A stretch of DNA of 64,000 nucleotides from an uncultured Cetobacterium sp. (GTDB lineage Bacteria; Fusobacteriota; Fusobacteriia; Fusobacteriales; Fusobacteriaceae), in assembly GCF_945952365.1 (NCBI RefSeq), contig NZ_CAMFHX010000007.1, positions 38,240 to 102,239 on the forward strand, written 5' to 3'. Below, piece after piece: positions 55,640 to 63,969 of this stretch. The translations under genes were made by a program, and so were the position numbers. Position 1 is the first letter of the stretch, and each line of letters begins with the position of its first letter. Under the pieces are notes generated by a model, which saw only the letters and a program-made list of their open reading frames with translations, was not told where the DNA came from and did not search any database.

Positions 55640-57841
55640 TTAAAAGAACAGTTTTCCTATTTGGAATACTAATGTTGAAGCTATATAAGGTACAACTAAA
55701 AGTAATCCAACTACAAATCCTGTAAATTTATATCCGAACTCTTGCTTTATAGCTCCTAAAGTTACTACACAAGGAACCACTAGTAAGATATATACCATAA
55801 ATGAATAAGCTCTTAAAGGAGCTAAATCATCTGTCCATAAAGCTCTCGTTGCTGCCACAACTCCGCTTCCCTCTTCCTCGATTTCATCTGCATCCGGCAC
55901 TGAGAATAATCCACCTATATCAAAACTTAAAATTCCAACAACAGAATCCTTAATAGCCACTCCTAAACCTGCTACTTGATCTACTGTATCTTGTAAGAAT
56001 GTCGTTTCTTCAACTTCTTCATCTCCAATTTCACCTGCAATATCATCAACTACTAAAACTTGAGCCATAAATCCTACAACAATCTCTTTAGCTGCTAAGC
56101 TTGGAGGTATAGCCGCTACTGTTTCCCATCTATTAGCAAAACCTGTTGGCTGTAAAATAGGTTGGAATGTTTTTCCAAATTTAGCCATATAAGAGTTTGC
56201 AGTGTCTCCATTATTCGGGAAATACGTTAGAGCCCATAAAATCATTAGCATACCCATAATAATTGTTGTTGCTTTCTTTAAGTAAGAAGCTGTTCTAGTT
56301 AAAGTAGATTTTAATATAACTCTTAAACTTGGTACTCTATATGGCGGTAACTCTATAAGTAAGGCTTTTCCTTCAGCTTTAAACATCTCAAAATTCTTTA
56401 AAACTAATCCTGTTAATATTGCTACAACAATTCCTAATACATACAGTGACATTACAACCAATCCAGCTTTCGCTCCAAAGAATGCAGCTGTGAATAGTCC
56501 GTATACAGGAAGTCTTGCTCCACAAGACATAAATGGAGCCATTGCAGCTGTCAACCTTCTTGAAGAATCATCTTCTAAAGTTCTTGTTGCATATATTGCT
56601 GGTACAGTACATCCAAATCCAAGAACCATTGGAACAAAGGCTTTACCATTTAATCCTAATTTTGTCATTATCTTATCCATTAAGAAAGCAACTCTAGACA
56701 TATATCCACTCTCTTCTAATATAGCTAAGAAGAAATACAGATAAAGCATCAATGGAACGAATACAACCACTCCACCTACTCCACCTAAAATTCCATCCAT
56801 AACTAGTGATGCTAGCCAATCCGGTGTATTTTCATCTATTAACATTCCTACATACTTTCCTATGTAATCACTTACAAATCCATCTACCCAATCAATTAAT
56901 GGAGCCGATCCATTGAATACTGTTCCCATTAAGCCAACTATAATTAAAAAGAAGATTGGTAATCCTAAGTATTTATTTAATAAAACTCTATCTACTTTAT
57001 CTGTAAAATCCAATCTAGATTTTATCGACGTTGTAAACGTTTTTGCTAAAATACCTTTTACAGTTCCGTATCTACCCTCTGCAAATATTGTTTCAATATC
57101 TTCATCATGGTCATCTTCTAACTGCTTTGTCTTTTTCACTATTTCAGAATCTAATTCATAACTATATTCTGACTTTAAAATCTCTATTACATGCGAATCT
57201 TGCTCTAATAATTTTATAGCCAAGAAGTCTTCCCCTAATTTTTTAGAAGCTTCTCCTAACTTTTCATTACAATTTATTTTACACTTAACCTCTTCTATCG
57301 CTTCTTGTAAACAACTATCAAATAAAAGGTTATATTTTACATTTTCTTTTTTTGCTTTTGCAACTTCTAAAGCTTTATCTAATAACTCTTGTAGTCCTGT
57401 TCTCTTTGTTGCTGATGTCATAACTACATCCATTTCAATCATATCAGTAAACTTTTTCATATCTAATTTATAATTTAACTTTTCAAACTCATCATAGAAA
57501 TTTAAAGCCATAATCATAGGTTTTTCTAACTCTTTTAAAAGCATTGTTAGATATAGATTTCTTTCTAAATTTGTTGAATCTACAATGTTTATTATTACAT
57601 CTGGTTTTTCATTTATTATAAAATCTCTTGTAATTGTTTCTTCTAAAGTATACGGACTTAAACTGTATACTCCTGGTAAATCTATACACTGAATTCTCTC
57701 ACCTTTATAATCAAACTCAGCTTCCTTTTTCTCTACTGTAACACCTGCCCAGTTTCCAACTTTTAAATTAGATCCTGCTATTGCGTTTATTAATGCTGAT
57801 TTCCCAACATTAGGATTTCCTGTAAATGCTATTTTTATCAT
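55640..57841 (-). CDS. feoB: Ferrous iron transporter FeoB
   Basis: A 733-residue inner-membrane transporter. The N-terminal G domain has GNPNVGKS (G1), DLPGVYSL (G3) and N-F-Y-D in place of a normal G4; an extra helical linker follows to about residue 270. The membrane part has the two Gate regions and about ten TM segments. A lengthened acidic stretch (about 605-660, ending near GIGDEEVEETT and EEEGSG) interrupts the second half and is longer than in E. coli FeoB. The gene follows feoA by 9 bases. Confidence 0.96.
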   Translation of the reverse strand: MIKIAFTGNPNVGKSALINAIAGSNLKVGNWAGVTVEKKEAEFDYKGERIQCIDLPGVYSLSPYTLEETITRDFIINEKPDVIINIVDSTNLERNLYLTMLLKELEKPMIMALNFYDEFEKLNYKLDMKKFTDMIEMDVVMTSATKRTGLQELLDKALEVAKAKKENVKYNLLFDSCLQEAIEEVKCKINCNEKLGEASKKLGEDFLAIKLLEQDSHVIEILKSEYSYELDSEIVKKTKQLEDDHDEDIETIFAEGRYGTVKGILAKTFTTSIKSRLDFTDKVDRVLLNKYLGLPIFFLIIVGLMGTVFNGSAPLIDWVDGFVSDYIGKYVGMLIDENTPDWLASLVMDGILGGVGGVVVFVPLMLYLYFFLAILEESGYMSRVAFLMDKIMTKLGLNGKAFVPMVLGFGCTVPAIYATRTLEDDSSRRLTAAMAPFMSCGARLPVYGLFTAAFFGAKAGLVVMSLYVLGIVVAILTGLVLKNFEMFKAEGKALLIELPPYRVPSLRVILKSTLTRTASYLKKATTIIMGMLMILWALTYFPNNGDTANSYMAKFGKTFQPILQPTGFANRWETVAAIPPSLAAKEIVVGFMAQVLVVDDIAGEIGDEEVEETTFLQDTVDQVAGLGVAIKDSVVGILSFDIGGLFSVPDADEIEEEGSGVVAATRALWTDDLAPLRAYSFMVYILLVVPCVVTLGAIKQEFGYKFTGFVVGLLLVVPYIASTLVFQIGKLFF

Positions 57842-57850
57842 GTCTATCTC

Positions 57851-58078
57851 CTATCCATCTATCTCTATTTCAATATTTTGTGCATCTTGCTTTCTTATAG
57901 CGATATTCGTTGATTTAACAATAAATTCTTGTGGATCTCCTAAAGGTGCATTTCTTTCTAATTTAATAATCTCTCCGTTAGTTACTCCCATATCAACTAA
58001 CCTCTTTTTCAATTCGCCAATTTTCCCAATCTTGACGATTTTTGCTGATTCTCCTCTTTTTAATTCTGTTAACTTCAT
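57851..58078 (-). CDS. feoA: FeoA family protein, partner of FeoB
   Basis: A 75-residue SH3-like protein with LTELKRGESAKIVKI, RLVDMGVTNGEIIKL and a C-terminal IRKQDAQNIEIE segment. FeoA supports FeoB-driven Fe2+ uptake, by an unclear mechanism. It is 9 bases before feoB. A hairpin separates it from the second FeoA gene. Confidence 0.92.
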   Translation of the reverse strand: MKLTELKRGESAKIVKIGKIGELKKRLVDMGVTNGEIIKLERNAPLGDPQEFIVKSTNIAIRKQDAQNIEIEIDG

Positions 58079-58141
58079 TCAAGCCTCCCAACTCATTTAG
58101 TCATAAATATATTTTGATACACAAAGTATATTTGGAAAAAT

Positions 58142-58169
58142 TTAAATCACAGGCATAACCCGTGATTTA
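58142..58169 (-). terminator. Partial terminator or attenuator between the two FeoA genes
   Basis: An imperfect hairpin TAAATCAC / GTGATTTA with G-C pairs above it is followed on the minus strand by AAATTTTTCC, a short T tract. It may let only some transcripts pass into feoAB. Confidence 0.55.
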
Positions 58170-58172
58170 ATC

Positions 58173-58394
58173 TTACTCATTTCCAATTATTATTTTGTTT
58201 GCCAACCCAAAATTTAATACGTACTTTGTCTCATTTATTTTAACGATATAGTTACTTTGATCATCTCTTAGTAAACATATCTTATTTCCAATACAAAAAC
58301 CTTTTTCTGTCAGTCTACTCTTATCTTTATCTCTACCTTTGATCTCTTTTATAACAAACTCTCTATTTTGTTCTGCAAAAACTAATGGCGTCAT
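58173..58394 (-). CDS. Second FeoA-like protein
   Basis: A 73-residue FeoA-domain protein (REFVIKEIKGRDKDKSRLTEKGFCIGNKICLL). It differs clearly from the feoA next to feoB: it has a Cys in KGFCIG and lacks the MGV motif. It is the first gene after a consensus promoter and starts at ATG with AGGAGG upstream. Two separate FeoA proteins often occur in Fusobacteria and Firmicutes Feo loci. It may be an accessory or regulatory subunit. Confidence 0.85.
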   Translation of the reverse strand: MTPLVFAEQNREFVIKEIKGRDKDKSRLTEKGFCIGNKICLLRDDQSNYIVKINETKYVLNFGLANKIIIGNE

Positions 58395-58406
58395 AGAATA
58401 AACCTC

Positions 58407-58432
58407 CTAGTAATAATTTCTATTTATACCAG
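58407..58432. promoter_or_regulatory. Imperfect palindrome just downstream of the feo -10, candidate operator
   Basis: The minus-strand bases starting CTGGTATAAAT and ending ATTATTACTAG are imperfect inverted half-sites (8 of 11 match). The position over the likely transcription start would suit a repressor such as a metal regulator. It is not a clear Fur box. Confidence 0.35.
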
Positions 58433-58433
58433 A

Positions 58434-58462
58434 ATTATATTCTATGACGTAACATTTGTCAA
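58434..58462 (-). promoter_or_regulatory. Consensus promoter for the feo operon
   Basis: On the minus strand, TTGACA (58457-58462) and TATAAT (58434-58439) are separated by 17 bases, a perfect consensus, just after the upstream thiolase gene ends. Confidence 0.88.
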
Positions 58463-58491
58463 GAATAAAACTTTAATAATCAAAGCTTTAC

Positions 58492-59436
58492 TTATGCAAA
58501 TAGATCTTTTATGCTGTGAAGCATAACACTTCTTATATTTGGACTATCTTTAGATAGCTCTTCAATCATTTTTTTAACTTTTAAACGTTTTGAGTTATCG
58601 CTCGTTTCATAAGGACAATCATTATGAAGTATTGGTAACCCTAATTTCTTTGCATATCTAATAGTTTCTTTCTCTTCAACATATGCAAGGGGTCTAATTA
58701 CTTTCAGTCCATACTCTTCAGAATCATAAGCTGGTTTCATAACTCCCATATTTCCTTGATATAATACATTTAATAGGAATGTCTCTACAATATCATCCTT
58801 ATGATGTCCTAAAACAAGTTTATTTATATTTTGCTCTTTCATAGCTTTATATAAAATTCCTCTTCTTACTCTAGCACACATAAAACATGGATTTTTCAAC
58901 TCATCATTTGTTAAGATACTCTCTCCTATAGATGTTTCAATAACTTGTAACTCTGTACCTAATTTTCTACAATACTCTTTTATATCTTCATATTTTCCAC
59001 CCTCTTCAACTGGGTGGATATGAATTGGAAATATTTCAAACTTTATTCCTGATATCTTTTGAATTCTTATTAAGGCATTTAAAACAGTTAAACTATCTTT
59101 CCCTCCAGAAATACCAATAGCTACTCTATCTCCCTCTTCAATCATATTATAATCGTGCATAGCTTTTCCTATTGGACTCCATAGACTTTTTTCAAATCCC
59201 TTATCTTGAATAAAAGCTAAAATTTCTTTTTCATCTAATCTATTCAATGAAATTTTCAACCCTGTTTGTTTATATATCTTATCTATTAGTTTTATTATTT
59301 TATTTTGTGAATATGAAATCTCTATCTTGATTTCCTCTTTTGAATTGATTACTAAAACTTTTTCCTCTTGTACCTCAAATGTGTATGCTTGAAAGACATA
59401 TCCATTTAAATCCTTTATATTATCTATCTTTAACAC
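58492..59436 (-). CDS. TtcA/TilS-like PP-loop ATPase with an N-terminal extension
   Basis: A 314-residue adenylating enzyme of the TtcA family. Residues 1-70 form an extra N-terminal domain. The PP-loop ISGGKDSL is near residue 112, followed by the cluster or persulfide site CFMCARVRRG (CxxC) and GHHKDDIVETFL. A further Cys in HNDCPYE may be a third ligand. The start is GTG with AAAGGAG upstream. TtcA proteins add sulfur to tRNA cytidine; the true substrate here is open. It lies 3 bases after a paralog. Confidence 0.85.
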   Translation of the reverse strand: MLKIDNIKDLNGYVFQAYTFEVQEEKVLVINSKEEIKIEISYSQNKIIKLIDKIYKQTGLKISLNRLDEKEILAFIQDKGFEKSLWSPIGKAMHDYNMIEEGDRVAIGISGGKDSLTVLNALIRIQKISGIKFEIFPIHIHPVEEGGKYEDIKEYCRKLGTELQVIETSIGESILTNDELKNPCFMCARVRRGILYKAMKEQNINKLVLGHHKDDIVETFLLNVLYQGNMGVMKPAYDSEEYGLKVIRPLAYVEEKETIRYAKKLGLPILHNDCPYETSDNSKRLKVKKMIEELSKDSPNIRSVMLHSIKDLFA

Positions 59437-59439
59437 TTA

Positions 59440-60246
59440 CTATTCTCCTTTTTTCTCTTCAGATACATATCCTAATACATAATCTAAATTTATATTTTTC
59501 ATTGAATTAAATATACTTTGCTTTATTTGTGGGTTAGTTTTTTCTAATGTTGCTAAAAGATTCTTAATCTCTTTTCTTTTTGAATCAACTTTTCCAGATT
59601 CAATTGGACAACCACAAGCCATTGCTGCTATTTCATTTTTCTTAGTAAAGTTAATGATATCTTGCTCTTTTATATAAATTAGTGGTCTTATTAACTCCAT
59701 CTTTCCACTTGTCGATTTTACCTTAGGTATCATCGTTTTTACCGTTCCAGCATAAAACATATTTATCATCGCTGTCTCTACCATATCATCAAAGTGATGT
59801 CCTAAAGCTAACTTATTATATCCTAATTCCTCAACTTTATTATAAAGAACTCCTCTTCTCATCTTTGCACATAAGAAACAAGGACTATCCGGAGATGACT
59901 CGAATGCAATCTCCCATACATTTGCATCAAAAATTTCACATGGAATGCCTAACTCTTCTAAATTTACTTTAAATTGCTCTAAATCCATCGATCCAAACCC
60001 AGGGTTCATAGATATAAATGCTACCTCAAAATTTTTACTTCTATCTTTCTTTAACTCTTGGAATAGTTTTGAAAGTAGTAAGCTATCCTTTCCTCCAGAC
60101 ACACCTACTGCAATTTTATCCCCATCTTGAATTAAATCAAAATCTTTTATAGCCTTCATGAATTTAGACCATATCTTTTTTCTATATGCTGTTCTTATAG
60201 AATACTCAACCATATCTTTTTTTGTTTCAAAAACTTTTTCTTCCAT
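59440..60246 (-). CDS. TtcA-like PP-loop ATPase
   Basis: A 268-residue enzyme with PP-loop VSGGKDSL near residue 49, CFLCAKMRRG near 121, GHHFDDMVETAM and a third Cys site ACGCPIES near 212. These Cys can bind a 4Fe-4S cluster as in TtcA. It likely thiolates a tRNA base (2-thiocytidine 32 in E. coli). The second TtcA-like gene lies 3 bases downstream and shares little more than motifs, so the two probably have separate targets or work together. Confidence 0.87.
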   Translation of the reverse strand: MEEKVFETKKDMVEYSIRTAYRKKIWSKFMKAIKDFDLIQDGDKIAVGVSGGKDSLLLSKLFQELKKDRSKNFEVAFISMNPGFGSMDLEQFKVNLEELGIPCEIFDANVWEIAFESSPDSPCFLCAKMRRGVLYNKVEELGYNKLALGHHFDDMVETAMINMFYAGTVKTMIPKVKSTSGKMELIRPLIYIKEQDIINFTKKNEIAAMACGCPIESGKVDSKRKEIKNLLATLEKTNPQIKQSIFNSMKNINLDYVLGYVSEEKKGE

Positions 60247-60304
60247 TTTCCCTCCAACTAAATTCTATAGGTTTTCATTCAATTATATCATGCTTGCAAA
60301 AAAA

Positions 60305-60333
60305 TTAACAATTCTTTTTTTTTGTGTTAAAAT
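60305..60333 (+). promoter_or_regulatory. Promoter for the Cys-repeat gene
   Basis: TTAACA (60305-60310) and TAAAAT (60328-60333) are 17 bases apart, about 35 bases before the ATG. A divergent TATAAT for the thiolase pair overlaps the same gap on the other strand. Confidence 0.6.
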
Positions 60334-60368
60334 GTTCTTAATCTTAATCAATGAGGTGAATAAAATTT

Positions 60369-60734
60369 ATGAATAAAATAGAAACTGCTGTTTTAGATTT
60401 TCTAAAAAGTGGAATGGTTTATAGTGACGGTGCTATTATGAAAAATCTTGGTATCGATGAATTAGAATTAGAAAATATCTATGCCTCTCTTACAAAACAA
60501 GGATATTTAGAAAGTTATGAGGATTTTTTAAAAAGAAATCCTGATTATGAAAAAGGTGAAGAGGAACACTCTTGTGGCGGATGTAGCTCTGGTGGATGCT
60601 CTTCTGGAGGGTGTAGTTCAGGTGGATGTAGCTCTGGTGGATGTAGCTCTGGTGGATGCTCTTCAAAAGACGAAGATATTGACTACTCTAAAATTAAAGT
60701 TTTAACAGAAAAAGCTTTTATCTATTCCTATTAA
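60369..60734 (+). CDS. Small protein with a winged-helix-like domain and a Cys/Gly/Ser repeat
   Basis: A 121-residue protein. Residues 1-60 look like a small helix-turn-helix or winged-helix domain (AVLDFLKSGMVYSDGAIMKNLGI). Residues 69-98 are an SSGGC repeat with seven Cys at 69, 72, 77, 82, 87, 92 and 97, mostly one every five residues. The last 20 residues are ordinary (DYSKIKVLTEKAF). Such repeats could bind iron or other soft metals, or a thiol. The ATG has GAGGTGA upstream. I know no characterised homolog. Confidence 0.75.
   Translation: MNKIETAVLDFLKSGMVYSDGAIMKNLGIDELELENIYASLTKQGYLESYEDFLKRNPDYEKGEEEHSCGGCSSGGCSSGGCSSGGCSSGGCSSGGCSSKDEDIDYSKIKVLTEKAFIYSY
60573..60665 (+). repeat. 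Five-residue (15-base) tandem repeat inside the Cys-repeat gene
   Basis: Units encoding SSGGC repeat about six times, with 15-base spacing. Some units are identical in DNA and others use different Ser and Cys codons, so both recent duplication and older divergence are visible. Copy number may vary between strains. Confidence 0.85.
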
Positions 60735-60770
60735 AAATAAGGAGGACATACTTCATTGTCCTCCTTATTT
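60735..60770. terminator. Bidirectional terminator
   Basis: A perfect 14-bp stem AAATAAGGAGGACA / TGTCCTCCTTATTT with an 8-base loop between convergent genes. Confidence 0.88.
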
Positions 60771-61201
60771 CAAAATATTTTATTTAATTTTGACCCACCA
60801 CTTATCTGAACATCAGCTACCACTTTAGAAATTTCATTTGATAGCTCCTCCATAGAAACATCGTAATTAAAAAACCAATAAAAATTATAACCTGGTGATG
60901 AAGTTATACAGATTGCTTTTAATTTTAAAAATTTAAAACTAAATGTGTCTAACGTTCCCAATTGAAAAAGAGGTATTGAAAATATTTTTATTCTATTTCT
61001 AAGTTTAAAAACTCCAATTAGTCTAGTATTTGTTATTAAAAACGAATTTATTTTATTATCGTATGCTGTATAAAGAGTTTCGTTTGGATATATTATATCT
61101 TTATTGTCTGGATTTCTTAAAAAATTAACTACGTTAATTTTTTTCATTTTACTCATAGGTACTAAAAGAAACATAAAAATAACTTTGAATCCTGTAAGCA
61201 T
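60770..61201 (-). CDS. Uncharacterised protein, PH-domain-like
   Basis: A 143-residue protein. After a hydrophobic N terminus (2-16) it has beta-rich sequence with ETLYTAYDNKINSFLITNTRLIGVF, typical of bacterial PH-like domains, and a C-terminal helix. The ATG at 61201 has AAAAGGAG 8-9 bases upstream; the internal ATG at 61147 does not. No operon partner is clear. The function is unknown. Confidence 0.55.
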   Translation of the reverse strand: MLTGFKVIFMFLLVPMSKMKKINVVNFLRNPDNKDIIYPNETLYTAYDNKINSFLITNTRLIGVFKLRNRIKIFSIPLFQLGTLDTFSFKFLKLKAICITSSPGYNFYWFFNYDVSMEELSNEISKVVADVQISGGSKLNKIF

Positions 61202-61269
61202 AGGTCTAACTCCTTTTAAATTTTATACCCTATTCTTACTATTCTCAACATCCGTTTCTTTTTTAGAAT

Positions 61270-61671
61270 CTAAAAATTTATAGTCTCTAGTAAAGCATTT
61301 TCCTCTTCATCTAAATATGCATTTTCTAATAACTCTTCTGCCCATGAGTATTTTTCTTTTATGCTATTTAATATATATATTGCCGTTACTTTTACTATTG
61401 GTGTTTCACTCCACATAGCTCCACTTAAAAATCTAAAATCATTTTCTTTAGATTTTTTTATTTTTTTTAAAAGTTCTATGCAATTTTCACATAAAAATAT
61501 ACATCTATCATAATCTGGTTCATCCTTTGAAGGTGGAACTTCAAAAACTGAAAGTTTAACTCCTGTTGCTTCACATAGTTCACATTTTGATTTTGATCTT
61601 CTAGCTAAATTTTTTCCAAATCCAGAAACTATATTTAATCTCTCTTGGTGTTTATCAAATCCTTTTGCCAT
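61270..61671 (-). CDS. PhnA-like zinc-ribbon protein
   Basis: A 133-residue protein with Cys pairs CELCEA near residue 30 and CIFLCENC near 57, likely binding zinc. The later GAMWSETPIVKVTAIYILN and AEELLENAYLDEEENA segments match the PhnA-like family that shares the pattern CELC, SMWSEVPA and YLDEE. Despite the name there is no phosphonate gene nearby. It lies 18 bases after rlmF and may be co-transcribed. Biochemical role unknown. Confidence 0.75.
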   Translation of the reverse strand: MAKGFDKHQERLNIVSGFGKNLARRSKSKCELCEATGVKLSVFEVPPSKDEPDYDRCIFLCENCIELLKKIKKSKENDFRFLSGAMWSETPIVKVTAIYILNSIKEKYSWAEELLENAYLDEEENALLETINF

Positions 61672-61689
61672 AATTTTTCTCCTTCTATT

Positions 61690-62580
61690 TTAATTTTTTC
61701 TAAAAGTCCAAGCTAAAACTCTACTTATCTTTTGACCCTGAGTCATCTCTAAAACTTTACACTTAGCTCCTAATTTTTCAAGAACTTTTATTGTTGGTTT
61801 TAAATTATCTTTATTTGATACTAAAGATGTAAAATAATATACTTGAGATGCAAACATTGCACTCTCTTTTGCCATTTTTTTTAAGAAAAGACGCTCTCCA
61901 CCAGGACACCATAATTCAGCTTTTTGTCCACCAAAGTTCAAACCTTTTTTTATCTCTTTATTGCCTTTATTTAAGTTATCAACTTTTCTTTTATTTGCCT
62001 TTAACGCTTCCTCAAGTGACGAATGAAATGGCGGATTACACATTGTTAAATCAAACCTATCTTCTTTTTCAATAACTCCTACAAAGATATGATTTTTATC
62101 CTTTTGAAGTTTTAAAGTGATTTTATTTTTTAAACTATCGTTTAAATCAACAATTTTTTGAGCATTTTCTATCGATTTCGGATCTATATCTGAAGCTAAA
62201 TAGCTCCAATCATATGATTGACTTCCGATTATAGGATATATACAATTCGCACCTGTTCCTATATCTAATACTTTTACATTTTTCTTTTTTGATAACAACT
62301 CTGCTATGTAGTGAATATAATCAGCTCTTCCTGGAATAGGAGGACATAAAAACCCTTCAGGTATATCCCAATTATCTACATTATAATAGTTTTTTATTAA
62401 AGCTTTATTAAGACAAACAACTGCACTATTGTCACTAAAATCAATTGTTTCCTCTCCCACAGGATTTTTTGTTATAAATAATTTTAACTCTGGAAGTTTC
62501 TCTATTAAAACTTTAAAGTCATATCTTCCTTTATGTGGATTATTTGGATGTAATTCACCTTTTTTTATCTTTTTTTTCAA
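61690..62580 (-). CDS. rlmF: 23S rRNA (adenine-1618 N6)-methyltransferase
   Basis: A 296-residue SAM enzyme. The SAM loop KVLDIGTGANCIYP and the N6-adenine catalytic motif CNPPFHSS are present, with the family N-terminus LHPNNPHKGRYDF. No ATG is near the start. A TTG at 62580 lies 10 bases after AAGGAG; a TTG at 62589 would be too close to it. So the start is non-ATG and uncertain by three codons. Confidence 0.9.
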   Translation of the reverse strand: MKKKIKKGELHPNNPHKGRYDFKVLIEKLPELKLFITKNPVGEETIDFSDNSAVVCLNKALIKNYYNVDNWDIPEGFLCPPIPGRADYIHYIAELLSKKKNVKVLDIGTGANCIYPIIGSQSYDWSYLASDIDPKSIENAQKIVDLNDSLKNKITLKLQKDKNHIFVGVIEKEDRFDLTMCNPPFHSSLEEALKANKRKVDNLNKGNKEIKKGLNFGGQKAELWCPGGERLFLKKMAKESAMFASQVYYFTSLVSNKDNLKPTIKVLEKLGAKCKVLEMTQGQKISRVLAWTFRKN

Positions 62581-62648
62581 CAGTAACAATCTCCTTTTTA
62601 ACTTTTATTTTAAATTAGTTTAACATTTTTAGTTTTAATAAGCAATGA

Positions 62649-62698
62649 AAGAGGTCCTATCAAAAAGTTTTTTCCCCTTCTTTTTGATAAGACCTCTT
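62649..62698 (-). terminator. Long hairpin after the symporter gene
   Basis: An 18-bp stem with one mismatch (AAGAGGTC-C-TATCAAAAAG paired with its partner) and a 12-base loop. The T tract is better on the plus strand (ATTTTTTATTTT) than on the minus strand, so terminator is likely but not certain. Confidence 0.6.
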
Positions 62699-62709
62699 AA
62701 TTTTTTATT

Positions 62710-63969
62710 TTAAATTGAACTAACTTCACTCACAGAAACTTTATTTTTTATTTTTGGTGTGCTAGCTTTATTTAAGAAATACCCTATTGTCGAATTTGTT
62801 AATCCAATCAATAGAAGGGTTATTCTTCCAAAAGTAGGATTAGGTATAATCACTAACATTGATAGTATTATTCCAAATGCAAATATCAATTTTCCTAAAA
62901 TACTTCTTTGAGTGTTATCTAACTCATTTTCATCTGATTGAGGTGCTATAACCTCTGTCGAAATATTATTAAAGAATTTATTATAAGATGCTTCTCTCTC
63001 TTTTGACTTAAATCCTTTAAAGAATAACTTTGTTGACATAAAGAACCCACAAGTTATTGTCAATTGTGCCCCTAGCCCAATAACAATCTCTAAGTCTTTT
63101 GCTTCTCTAGCAGTAAACGGAACTGCTAAATTAAGAGTGTTAGCTACCCAAATTGGATTATATAACTTCATAACTGCAAATGAAACCATAAATCCTACTA
63201 ATACCGTTGCCCAACCAGCCCAATCTGGAGTCTTCTTCACAACATAACCTAATAATCCCGGGATTAAAATTGGTAAATCTAATAGTGTTCCAATCATAAG
63301 AGTTATTGTAAATAAACTCAAGTTATTAAATTTATTTAATATTAAAGCGATTGAAATTATCATCACTCCAAAGAAGAATGTTACAACTTTACTAACTGAC
63401 ATCATCTGTTTTTCTGTCGCATTTTTATTTACAATTGGACAGTAGAAACTTTTGATTACTATTCCAGCGTTTCTATTCAGTGCTGAATCCATAGACGACA
63501 TCGTCGCTGCGAAGATTCCCGACATCATAATTCCAGCCATTCCAGCAGGCATCTCTTTCTTTATAAATGCTAAGTAAACACCATTTGTTATAGATTTTCC
63601 TAGAGTTGACAATCCCCAAGTTGTTACATCTGGATTAAATGCTGACATATACCAAACTGGTAAGAACCACACTAAAGGCCCTATCAACATAAGTCCCAAT
63701 GCTAATAATGCTCCTTTTTTTGCGTTCTTAGTATCTTTAGCAGAGAAGAATCTATATGCTCCACCCGTTAAACTACTCACACTAAAAAACTGCTTACAGA
63801 AAATCATTATAAACCAGATTGCAAACAACCAAACATAGTTTATGTCTGGACCAACTATTTTATTAGTTGGAAGTCCCATATTTAAAATATTAAAGAATCC
63901 TCCACCTTTTATCGATGCAACTATCGCACAAGCTACCGTTCCTACATAGCAATAGGTAAGGCTTTGAAG
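62710..63969 (-). CDS. Sodium/solute symporter family protein, N-terminally incomplete
   Basis: The sequence encodes at least 389 residues from 63879, with a coherent membrane-protein frame open to 63969. Segments LTGGAYRFFSAKDTKNAKKGA and GIFAATMSSMDSALNRNAG mark an SSF transporter, which normally has about 500 or more residues and 12-14 TM segments, so the first third is missing. An in-frame TAA at 63970 stops the frame 30 bases before the window edge, while another frame shows GKGGDNFKALPIA there. Either a frameshift or a sequence error near 63947 is likely. Substrate not predictable. Confidence 0.75.
   Translation of the reverse strand, partial: LQSLTYCYVGTVACAIVASIKGGGFFNILNMGLPTNKIVGPDINYVWLFAIWFIMIFCKQFFSVSSLTGGAYRFFSAKDTKNAKKGALLALGLMLIGPLVWFLPVWYMSAFNPDVTTWGLSTLGKSITNGVYLAFIKKEMPAGMAGIMMSGIFAATMSSMDSALNRNAGIVIKSFYCPIVNKNATEKQMMSVSKVVTFFFGVMIISIALILNKFNNLSLFTITLMIGTLLDLPILIPGLLGYVVKKTPDWAGWATVLVGFMVSFAVMKLYNPIWVANTLNLAVPFTAREAKDLEIVIGLGAQLTITCGFFMSTKLFFKGFKSKEREASYNKFFNNISTEVIAPQSDENELDNTQRSILGKLIFAFGIILSMLVIIPNPTFGRITLLLIGLTNSTIGYFLNKASTPKIKNKVSVSEVSSI

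Noticed and set aside
60573..60665. A short CRISPR-like repeat array
   Set aside because: Repeats of 15 bases have no spacers and stay in frame within a coding gene.
60369..60734. FeoC
   Set aside because: The helix-turn-helix part is weakly similar, but the Cys spacing and length differ, it is not in the feo operon and is on the other strand.
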